64,000 nt of DNA, taken from NCBI GenBank assembly GCA_036571765.1, contig BROE01000013.1, positions 17,151,956 to 17,215,955 of the forward strand. Reading direction: 5' to 3'. The translations under genes and the position numbers were made by a program. The notes beneath the pieces were generated by a model. That model saw only the letters and a program-made list of their open reading frames with translations, did not search any database and was not told the origin of the DNA. This document shows, in pieces, positions 55,470 to 64,000 of the stretch (positions within the stretch are counted from its first letter, which is position 1; each line of letters opens with the position of its first letter). The DNA is from Plecoglossus altivelis. Its lineage: Eukaryota > Chordata > Actinopteri > Osmeriformes > Plecoglossidae.

Positions 55470-55760
55470 GCCTCCTATTGTTTTTGTTTTTTGTTTTTTT
55501 TTTTTTTCTGTGTATAGATGATTTTGGGTGTTGTTGTGTTTTTTGTGTTGGTTCTGTGTGTTTGTGTGTTTTTGTTTTTGATGTTTTTTTATGTTTTGTT
55601 TTTTGTTCGTTGATTGTTTTTATTTGGTTTTACTGATTCTGTCTTTCATATATATTTTGGTTTTTATTTGGTTTGCTGGTTCTTTGTTTTGTTTATTTTT
55701 GTCTCCGTGTCCTTTTGTATTTTTGTTGAAGTCTTTTTTTTTTTTTAAATCTTGTTCTAT
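55470..55760. repeat. T/G-skewed low-complexity tract
   Basis: About 290 bp made almost wholly of T and G on the plus strand (T runs, TTTTTGTTTTTG, GTTGTTGTG), with little A or C. It is not a clean tandem repeat, so the strand skew is the feature. Confidence 0.85.
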
Positions 55761-55985
55761 TCTCTTTCTCCCAGACATCTTTTACTGTTTGTATAATTCA
55801 GAAAAGAATAGAAACACCACGAGGGCTCCAGTCAGCAGATGTGCACATCCCTATGTCGTTGCACACATTCTCTCTGGTTCATATGTATAGATGCATGACC
55901 AGGCAGATTGCCAAATAACGCTTATAGGTTTGTTTGTTTGGTGTGTGTGCAGTTCTTAATGGGTTCTGGTGCGGTGTGTCTGTAG

Positions 55986-56040
55986 CGTGTGTGTGGTGTG
56001 TGTGTGCTGTGTGTGTGTGTGTTGCGTGGTGTGTGTGTGT
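55986..56040. repeat. Imperfect (GT)n tract
   Basis: GT units with GTGG, GCTG and TTGCG interruptions. Confidence 0.92.
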
Positions 56041-56500
56041 TGGCCTCGTGCTGTGGGGAGCGTTTCTCCAGGCCTCTCCACCACCACAGCACGCTCGCGG
56101 ACAGGCTGGATGAAAATATATTTTGTATGTGTAGTTCAAGGATCATGCTATCAGAGCAGGCTATTTTTATTATAATTTGCTTGCGTGAGGAGGGACGAAT
56201 AAAAAAACTTTTTTTTAGTTGATTTGGGTATTCGCGGCGTGTGTTGTGATGAGTGTATTCAAAGAAGAGGCAGAAGATGAAGAATACCTTAGACAATGAT
56301 AAAATAAAAATAAAGAAAGGCAACTGTCCAATCCCCCTGATCTGTTTGTCCTCTAATGCTCGATGTCCCTTCAAGACAGTAAACAACACCATGGCACGGC
56401 CTTTCCCCCGTCGCGAAAACTAACACAAATATTCCATTCCAACCAGAATAAAATATTGTACGACATTTTCTTTTTTTCATGTATGGAGGAAAAAACGAAT
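56041..56500. other. Unique sequence, nothing recognised
   Basis: No repeat and no recognised gene. Confidence 0.57.
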
Positions 56501-57480
56501 TCAGGTAATTAATATAGTGTAATACGAATATTATTTTAATTAATGGATCATTTATTTATTGAAAAAAAATTTTTTAAGAAAATGTCTCCTGACTTAAGTC
56601 ATGAAAATCAATGATAAATCATGGATAAACCAAATGAACAGGAAGGGTTCCCACCCTGCGCTGACAGCTTCCACAGCAGAATCTGGGGGCTGTCATTTGG
56701 TGTGCTGTCGGCTGTGATGGAAGGGACACCGAGGGATTTAGTGCGACCAGGGCTGTGACTCTGGAAGTCTGGCCACCACTGCTCCACTACAGGCTTTTCC
56801 ACTCTTAGGTCCCTCTGTGGGAGTTACTGATTCATACCAGTCACGACCGTCCGTACAGGAAATGGACTGGTAAAAGCAGCAAGAGAAAGTCATCTGTATT
56901 TCTGTCAGAATTAAGATGATAACGAAATAAGTTAGATATATGTGTCTACAAGCCAAACTAAACAGCTGATCAATATTATCAAAATTGCATTCGTAATAGA
57001 TAGGGACCAATATTTATTTATGGACTAACGGACATTCTCATGGAGCAAATTAGGGTATTCCTTCAATTTATTTAGATTATTTACTGGACCAAAAAATATT
57101 TTCTAATAGTTAACTTGTAAATTGTAATTATTCATACAAACTAATTAGAATAATGCATTTATACAATTCCATGTGAAATTGTACATCAATCAATATGTCG
57201 TAATCAAATTGTTGTTAAATAAACAAGTAATAAACTTAACTAATTGCGTAATTTCATTTAATTTAGTCATTTAATTTAAATACAATTTTATTCCAATTGT
57301 ATTTTAATAGTCTGTGCCTTGATTGTAAATGTTGTTTTCTTCAAAGAAAATCCTAGGCCAGCGTAAATATGATTTTCTTATTTTTGATGCAGTATTGTTT
57401 AAATAAATATTGGTTGACTGAATCTAAAACTAAATATTTGAAAATCATATATACAGCCCCTGTACACATCTTAGGGTACA
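56501..57480. promoter_or_regulatory. AT-rich block, possible conserved element
   Basis: The flanks (56500-56580 and 57030-57470) are very AT-rich, with GGTAATTAATATAG, ACTAATTAGAATAATG, CAAACTAATTAG, CTTAACTAATTGCG and ATTTAATTTAGTCATTTAATTT. The middle (56600-57000) is ordinary sequence. It is less motif-specific than 54.13-54.96 kb. Confidence 0.3.
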
Positions 57481-57560
57481 GTGTGGAGGCAAGTGAATGA
57501 CAAGCTATTTTACTGGGATGTGAAATGGAATAGAAATGGCCCGCATTACGTTGCCTGCAC

Positions 57561-57651
57561 TGGGCCCGGGTCGGCTGACTGGGGGACGGGAACGGGGGGA
57601 CGGGGGGGGCACGGGGGTCAGAAGCTCGACGGGAGGGGGGGTGGGCGGTGG
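57561..57651 (+). repeat. G-rich, quadruplex-capable tract
   Basis: GGGCCCGGG is followed by GGGGGACGGG, AACGGGGGGACGGGGGGGG and GGGAGGGGGGGTGGG. Confidence 0.87.
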
Positions 57652-58230
57652 CTCTGCCTCTTTGGGCGGAGGGTTAGCGAAGGGGCAGCTTGGATTTTGC
57701 TGCGCCCTAGATTTTCTCCAAACCCATTTGTCCATTGCTTCCGTTTTTGAGTGGCTTTATGGAGAGATTGCTTTTATTGTGCTGGGCTGAAGGGAAAAAA
57801 ATTAAAGTCAAAACACCTCGGTCGCTGTTTAGATTCACATAAGCAGTTAGAAATGACTTACTGCATGGGATCAACACACATGGCAATGTCCTGTCTTTCC
57901 TGCCATTCTAAATAGGACCTTGCTGATAATGAACACCTGAGCACACACTGCTCTAGAAAAGAAAAGTTTTCAAAGGAATATTCTGTGTTTTCATTAAGTT
58001 TTCGCTAATATGAATTTCTTCACAATAGGATGTTGCAATATTAGGGCCCGCCACACAGAGGGTACAAGCCTGAGTAAACAGCTGGCCACACAGGTCTGGA
58101 TAATCACAGCTATTCAGACAACGACAAAGCACAGAGGTAAAACCTGTGACAACACACTCACACACACACAAACTTCTCCTAGCCTTGAGCTGGGAGTGGG
58201 ACAGCAACAGCGGCGAGGCCAGAGGTGGCA
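57652..58230. other. Unique sequence, nothing recognised
   Basis: Ordinary sequence. No gene or repeat is seen. Confidence 0.57.
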
Positions 58231-58281
58231 CAGTGACAGTCCTATAGCAGTGACAGTCCTATAGCAGTGACAGTCCTAGAG
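58231..58281. repeat. 17-bp tandem repeat, three copies
   Basis: CAGTGACAGTCCTATAG repeated exactly twice, then once with one change (TAGAG). Near-identity indicates a recent duplication. Confidence 0.95.
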
Positions 58282-58522
58282 CAGCAGAGATGCACAGAGA
58301 GCCTTTGGGGAGGTCAATAGCACCTTGTGACAATACTCAGGTCCAGCAGAGCCTTCCCAAGGTCAGAGTATTGTGCTGCAAGGCTGGGCTGCTAGATTTG
58401 GGGCTGCACTGTTGACTATGAAAGAAGCCCCCGTACATGTCTCCTGTGTTTGATTCATCAGAGAGAGGACTGACAGTGCACAATGAAGAAACGTACAAAT
58501 CCAGCAGCCTCATCTGTCAACA

Positions 58523-58640
58523 AGCGTTCAAATCGACATCACAAGCAGTCCTCGTCGTTCGTCGCTTACGTTCTACGGACGTTACGCGCGCACGCATTTA
58601 GCGAAGAAAACAAGGACCCTTGGCAACACGTACATTTCCA
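58523..58640. promoter_or_regulatory. Isolated dense CpG cluster
   Basis: My hand count is 14 CpG in the 80 bases from 58523, in sequence of only moderate GC content. The count is several times expectation and higher than in the larger CpG-rich blocks. Segments include CTCGTCGTTCGTCGC and GGACGTTACGCGCGCACG. Confidence 0.4.
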
Positions 58641-59317
58641 CGCAAAATTCTTAGTCGTTCTAATCATGCATCTTTTTTTCCCCCCAGTTTCCAGAGGATC
58701 AGCCCCTTGACTTGCAGATGTTCAGAGAACAGGTGCAGAAGAGCAGTTGAATGAGTCATGCAGGACTAACAGATGAGAGGATGCATACACCACTCCTTAA
58801 CCTTGTGTGAGGTATATAGAAGAAGGTACCATTACCTTTAGATAAGTCTGCAGGCTCGACTCAGGCAGGCATCTAGCAAAAGAGCAGCTCTCTGAGCTGG
58901 CTGAGGGCCTGGGGTGAAGCCATGTTCACTCGGCAATTCTTTAAGCTCACTGAAGCCGAAAAATACAAAACGCACAAGAGAGAGTGAGAGAGAGAAAAGA
59001 TTTCTGATGTGGCCATTTTTTCTCGAAATTGTGGAATCATGGTAAATCTAGGTTCAGGGCACCAAGATTGAGCCGCTAGGGACAAGATGGGAACATAAAA
59101 CAGAACCATTGCTATTCACGTTATTATACACCATGTTTTCCATTCCCTTCTCTTGGTTGAACAATTTCAATGGCTCTCCTTGCATGCCAGAAGCATTTGT
59201 GAGCGTAATGATAACACCGGCTTTTACATTTTCTATGCACTTCCTTGTTTTCTGGTTTTAAGAAAAGCACAAAGCCACGCATCTATGTGTGTGAAATGGA
59301 GTGTGTTGCCATTGTCC
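58641..59317. other. Unique sequence, nothing recognised
   Basis: No repeat or recognised gene. Confidence 0.57.
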
Positions 59318-59380
59318 ACGTGCGTGTGAGTGTGCAAACGTTCGCGGGTGTGTGTGTGTGTACGCGCGTGCGTGTGTTTG
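59318..59380. repeat. GT tract with CG alternation
   Basis: GTGCGTGTGAG and GGTGTGTGTGTGTGTACGCGCGTGCG, alternating purine-pyrimidine for most of its length. Confidence 0.87.
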
Positions 59381-60297
59381 ACATAAGTGTGTACTGAGAA
59401 GGTGACAGACTAACGCTGCCAGATGCAGAGAGACAGAATATGGCCCCTTTTTTATCATTCTATATATTTTTGAGGGGTGACCTGACACCAGCGCTGCGAG
59501 CGCCCCAAGGGGACAGCCTAAGAGAGATGAGAGATGCAGGAGGATAGCGACTGCAACAGAGAGAGGAGATGAGGAATCATAGACATGGTGGAAGAATGAG
59601 AAATGAAGTCGGAAGAGGGGGGGGGACCCAGTCCTGGAACCTCACAGAGCGAAGGAGAACGAGACAGGAGGACTCTCTTATTTATGCCGTATCCACCAGA
59701 CACCGAATCCGAAAAGATCTCAGCGGTGTTGCAGCGCCTAAATCATCCGCATGCCCCCTCATCAGAAATCGGGGCTGTGGCCAGACAGGGAACCAGTGGG
59801 AGAGAAGGACGGCTCAACGCGGCGCTGCACGAGCTCACGCACAACAAAACAAGCCCCCCCTCATCCCGGTGATGCCAAACTCCAAGACACACGCCAAATG
59901 AACACCAAATGAAGTGCTCTTGGGGTTGAGCCAAAGCAAATCCTCCGTCTTAAAGCCTCTCTCGAACCCCTTTCTTTTCGATTCTCACACGTTCGCACAT
60001 CAAGGGGAGTTGGGCAGTTGTTGACTATTGTTGTTTTGTTTCGTCGCGCCGCTCCTTGAAGGGAAATGAATTGCCGTCTGAACATCGGTGGGGTAAACGT
60101 GCCGCCCGAGCAGCGGGTTATCCTTGGGCTTATCATGTCAGGCCACACGATTTCATTTCATATTCATCAGAATGGCTGTTCTCTGCAGGGGGTTCATGGA
60201 GCTACCTATCCCACTCCCCCTTTTCTCTTTGATTTGGCTCATTTGAGCGGCGCGGTCCCCGGCAGCTTGTTAGAACTGCCACCTCGGTGACTCTGCC
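59381..60297. other. Unique sequence, CpG mildly raised at end
   Basis: A short G run at 59617-59624 and raised CpG at about 59990-60120 (TCGCGCCGCTCC, ACGTGCCGCCCG). No gene is seen. Confidence 0.52.
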
Positions 60298-60460
60298 CCC
60301 CTGGTTGGGAGGGGAGGCTGGGGGAGGGGAGAGGAGGGGGATGGGGGGATGGAGGAAGGGAGGAAGGGAGGGAGGGAGGGGGAGGGGGGAGGGAGGGTGT
60401 CTGGGGGAGATGCAGGGGTGTTGTGGGGAAGGGGGATGAGGGGGTAGGACACAGGGTTTG
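60298..60460 (+). repeat. Long G/A-rich tract
   Basis: Mostly GGGA, GGAGGG and GGGGGATGG units over 160 bases, purine-only for long runs on the plus strand. Quadruplex- and triplex-capable. Confidence 0.9.
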
Positions 60461-61040
60461 GGGGAGGCCTCCCTGATAGCGCTGTCACAAGTCACGGGTG
60501 AGCAAGCAAGGCTCGGTGCCTAGACCCGGGGAAACCTGAACAGGACACACCATCTACTGGCTAAATGTGAGTACTGCAGGCTGAGGCCAGAGGGGGGACC
60601 AGAGAGGGACAGCATTATTGCACTGACACACGCTCCCGAGCGAGAGGAGAAATATGCAATTTCTTCATGCTTTACATGCATCTTGACCTAAGATTCCCCA
60701 TGTAAAATACCCATTTTGTTTGAACCATTTGAACTGTTTATCTTCTATTATTTAATTTTCTTGAGAAAAGATGAAAACAAGATACTTTTATATGAAATAT
60801 GAACTACGTCAGGCTAAAACTGTAAACAAATAAACAACCTTAACGGTCGTTCCTCCGACAGATACAGCTGAAGGCGTGGTATTTCATTTGTGCATATAAA
60901 AGATGAACGTTGGAGTTTGCATGCACAATAACTGGGTCTGCACTGGCGCAGTGATCTCCACTGTCGTGTTGTGTGTCTCCCCTCTGTGTAGTGTGAGTAC
61001 AGATGTGTGAATAGATTTTTCCCCAGAATGCATATCTTCC
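60461..61040. other. Unique sequence, AT-rich in the middle
   Basis: AT-rich at 60650-60850 with TATTATTTAATTTTC and AATATGCAATTTC. No gene is seen. Confidence 0.48.
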
Positions 61041-61638
61041 CTTGTGAAACCTGCCATCAGGAGAGACAGGTTAGAGGAGGCCATTGTTTCCTCTCCAATG
61101 TTATTGCAACTTAACTGCAAAGCAAATTGTTTGAAAAATGAAATCTTAAAAGAACAAACAGAGAGATGGACTTCAAAAAAGACCTGCTTCTTTTTTATTC
61201 TTTTTGACAAGGTGCAAAAAATGATCCCTTTAGGTCAAAGGGACAAGAGACATAACTGCCTCAATTACCCATAATAGCTTACATATGTAGTCAGGGCCTC
61301 CATTTTGCTTCAATCAATTTCAAACGCTCAAATTCGTACCTATATGAGACGTTTAGACCAAGAAGGCATTACCCGCTTTGCACGCTCAAAGTACGGAGAG
61401 ACTGAATTCATAAAACACGAAAATCAGCGTATTTCAACCTTTCTATTTCCCAAGGTCATGTTCATTTATCACAGCTGGGTGTACGGAGGAGACTGGACCC
61501 AGGCTTGAATACGTAATGGTGCAGGACAAGCGGAGCACAACAAATCCAGCGTTGTCGCTTTGCTTAACTTTGTCTGTATGATTAGATGTCCAGGCTCGCT
61601 ATAACCTTGGGGTTCCTACTGCAGGAGGGAGGGGCAGC
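61041..61638. other. Unique sequence, nothing recognised
   Basis: Repeat-free. Short open frames at 61044-61274 and 61305-61508 (plus) and up to 108 codons on the minus have no splice context. Confidence 0.48.
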
Positions 61639-61666
61639 GTGTGTGTGTGTGTGTGTGGGGGGGGGG
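61639..61666. repeat. (GT)n followed by G run
   Basis: Nine GT units and a ten-base G run. Confidence 0.9.
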
Positions 61667-62228
61667 ATGTGAAGGGGGGGGAATGCAAACAGACAGACAT
61701 AGACAGACAGACAGAGCGACGGAATAGAATGGAGCTGCATGGGGCAAACCTATTCACAAGTCATTTTCATTTTCCTCCATCCGTACATAAAAAAAATACA
61801 GCGAGGCACCATTACTGAACCCCACTCCCCCACCCTCAACCTCCCTCTCTACACCCCATGAAAAAATAAATCTAATTTTCCCATCCCCGCCACAGAGCGA
61901 CATTCCCCTCCTGCGGGCTCCTGCTCCCCCAGCCCCTCCCCATCTCCCTCTCTGTCTGACGCACTCTTTCTTTCTCCAAGCAAGGCTCCATTTTGTAATA
62001 AGTTCTGATCAGTGTTTCTAACAATTTGCATTCTACTCTGAGAAAATGGAGGAGCAGCCTTGATGGGGGTGAGAAGGCAGGATGATGCTGAGAGGGGGGG
62101 GGGGGCGAGAAACGAAGAAAGAGGGGAATAATAGAAAACAATCAAATCTCGGAGAGGGTCCGGATGAGCGTGTTTGTGAGGATTTAGAGCAGTCTGAGGT
62201 TGAATGTGCAGGTGTCTGAGCACTTTGG
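61667..62228. other. Unique sequence with G run
   Basis: (AGAC)n-like run at 61690-61716 and a G run at 62094-62105. No gene is seen. Confidence 0.55.
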
Positions 62229-62292
62229 CGAAGGCGCGCGAGCGCCGGTGTGTGCGCGTGCGTCGGTGTGCGTGCGTTTGTTGTCGTGTTTG
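62229..62292. repeat. CG/TG alternating tract
   Basis: GGCGCGCGAGCGCCGGTGTGTGCGCGTGCGTCGG-type sequence (first part only shown by short pieces GGCGCGCGAGCGCC and GTGTGTGCGCGTGCG). CpG-dense and Z-DNA-prone. Confidence 0.8.
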
Positions 62293-63337
62293 CGTGCTGC
62301 GGGTCGACGTGTGTTTGAATGAATGAGGGGTGCATGAAGGAAGTAAGGGAGGAGAGGAATGTCAGAAAAGGGCTTCATTGTACCATTTGCTTATTTAAAT
62401 TCAATCACCCAGCCTTGCTGTGCACTGAAGGAGGCAGGCAGCAGTATGAATTTGTGATCAGCTGGCTGATAGGTTATGAGGTAGGACTGCAATTTTATTC
62501 TGGCTGCCTTCCTGCTTTCCCCCCTGCCTGCCTGGCTGCCTGTGAAAAACTGGGGGGAGGAAACACACCGCGGGACTGTCATCTCTTCATGCTACCTTTT
62601 CCCCTCTTGGCAACCAAACCAAACACAACCGCTAAATACACTAACGTGTCATCAAGGTTGCGTTCATGTGCGGCTTCAATAAAGACACTTAAACATTCCG
62701 TCTCGACCCACAAGGTAAAAACCAATTTCAAATCTAAAAGCATTTTTTTAATGCTTGTGTTCTTTACTGGCCTGTGTCTGCAGCCCCAAGGCCATGGCCT
62801 CAGCCTTAGTGACTGATGCAGTCTAATGTAGAAGGAGAGGCACTCAGAAGAAATAGACAACAGCTCAATGGAGGAAGGGGACAAACAAGAACAGCTGCAG
62901 AACGCACTGCAGCCCGCACACACGCACAATAAACCCTGTATAACCTGGTGGCGTTATCTACACAGTCAGCAACCATTTATACATGGGCCAGATTAATGGA
63001 AAGCAAGAGGCTGATGCAGACATTACTCCCAGCAGCAAACGATTCCTTGCCGAGACAAGCCGAACCTGCTGGCTACTGTGTACGTTCCCCAGGGAATAGA
63101 TCCATTCACGCTCTTCAGCGAAGCGTAGGCACTCGGGCTTCACAACAGCAAACTATGATAATGATATGAAAAAAAGTTTCCCATTAAAACATGCAGCGTA
63201 GTAACACTGATTAAGATTGCTGAAACCAGGTCCGCGTGGATCTCATTGCTGCTTTAAGATGGTCGTCTCGTCCTTATCTCCTCCATCTCTGCTCCTCACA
63301 CTTGAGGACAGGAAGGAGGGTTGCAGGACCCTGGACA
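62293..63337. other. Unique sequence, nothing recognised
   Basis: About 1 kb of ordinary sequence without microsatellites. No gene is seen. Confidence 0.55.
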
Positions 63338-63375
63338 GGGGCTCTGGGGGGGGGGGAGGGGGAGTGGGGGGGCAG
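63338..63375 (+). repeat. G-rich tract
   Basis: GGGGCTCTGGGGGGGGGGGA then GGGGGAGTGGGGGGG. Confidence 0.87.
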
Positions 63376-63439
63376 GAAGTGTTGCGACTTCCTGAGGTCG
63401 TTCGCCCAGCTCTTTGTGAGGGCGCTGAAGGCTCGGGGA

Positions 63440-63770
63440 CAGGGTTTTGGGGGGAAACTTAATGGGTGGTTAAGACCACGTCAAGGATTGGGGAGATAGC
63501 CAAGTTAATTACAGCTTTGCTGGAGCCCATGTTTTTTTGTCGGGGTCTGAATAAAATAAGTTTTTCATTAATGGTGTCGCGGAGATCAGCAGTTATCTGT
63601 ACCTCCGGGGGGATGGTGGGGGGAAAACAATCACAGATTCTTTCACACAATTTCTCCATCTAATTTCCGACCGTGCATTTTGGAACGAAATTAATTTCCT
63701 CGGCTATCTAATAAATCAGAAACAAGTGATTGCTGTTGGTGCCAATCCGGGCACAATGAGATCTCCCTCG
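63440..63770. promoter_or_regulatory. Candidate conserved non-coding element
   Basis: Repeat-free block with CTTAATGGGTGG, GTTAATTACAGC, TTTTTCATTAATGG, CCATCTAATTTCC, CGAAATTAATTTCC and GGCTATCTAATAAATC. The spacing of cores over 300 bp resembles the element at 54.13 kb, though less dense. Confidence 0.4.
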
Positions 63771-64000
63771 TTCTCGCAGACAGAATGAATTGCGTCTCCC
63801 TGCTGGAGCAGAGAGACGTCACCTAGATTGGGCTGCGAGCCTGCCAGGGATCCCTTCCTCTGGAGTCGCCGCTCTCCCTCCCTCCCTCCCTCCCTTCGAA
63901 CACAAGCCCCTCTCCCGACAACGCAGGATCCGTGATTGCAAGGTTTCATTGGTCCGATCATTAGCAACATGGGGAAGCCTGCAGATCTGCGGTGCAGGAG
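63771..64000. other. Unique sequence at window edge
   Basis: Contains a short (CCCT)n run at 63873-63895. No gene is seen. Confidence 0.55.

Noticed and set aside
1..64000. CRISPR arrays, tRNA or rRNA genes, known microRNAs, Tc1-like transposons and viral insertions
   Set aside because: I looked by eye for repeat-spacer structure, tRNA A/B boxes, well-known microRNA cores and Tc1 ends and found none. A covariance-model or RepeatMasker search could still find degraded copies.

Overview
The window reads as non-coding nuclear DNA of a bony fish. The evidence is the extreme density of dinucleotide repeats, several short minisatellites, depleted CpG outside a few clusters, a sequencing gap (N run), and a short segment at about 26.05 kb that resembles the conserved 3' part of teleost SINEs (TTTGGATAAAAG...CTGCTAAATG). 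There are no operons, ribosome binding sites, tRNAs, rRNAs or CRISPR arrays. No Tc1-like element was noticed by eye, which argues weakly against a salmonid. The species is not resolved.

I do not recognise any protein-coding gene. The open frames longer than 100 codons are nearly all frames through simple repeats, or GC-rich stretches open on both strands. Three segments have a splice-site layout and an open frame, and they are listed as weak exon candidates: 23246-23327 (+), 24978-25188 (-, followed by an AATAAA on the same strand) and 43416-43599 (-). None matches a family I can name. The simplest reading is an intergenic or intronic region near a developmental regulatory gene, but that is inference.

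Layout. From 1 to 9 kb: repeat-rich sequence with the N gap (566-848), a 33-bp minisatellite (2130-2393), a trio of CCAAT boxes (5988-6063) and a GATGCTGTGGTG-type minisatellite (6291-6621). From 9 to 19 kb: a 21/22-bp minisatellite beside a CTCF-like motif, AT-rich homeodomain-core blocks, a 41-G homopolymer, a CpG-island-like block (16.5-17.16 kb), a near-perfect 35-nt hairpin (17554-17588) and a GATA/GGAT array with higher-order structure. From 19 to 33 kb: a second CpG-rich block, the first two exon candidates, the SINE-like fragment and two of the clearest candidate conserved non-coding elements (22.43-22.76 and 32.85-33.26 kb). From 33 to 46 kb: mixed unique and repeat sequence, a minisatellite that carries a CT microsatellite in each unit, and two CTCF-like motifs. 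From 46 to 64 kb: AT-rich blocks, of which 54.13-54.96 kb is the densest in TAAT cores in the window, a T/G-skewed tract, and a small isolated CpG cluster at 58.52 kb.

Nothing here supports an undescribed biological system. The most useful leads are the AT-rich candidate enhancers, the oriented CTCF-like motifs, the hairpin at 17.55 kb and the isolated CpG clusters. Conservation of the candidate enhancers has not been tested here; it is inferred from composition and motif density only.
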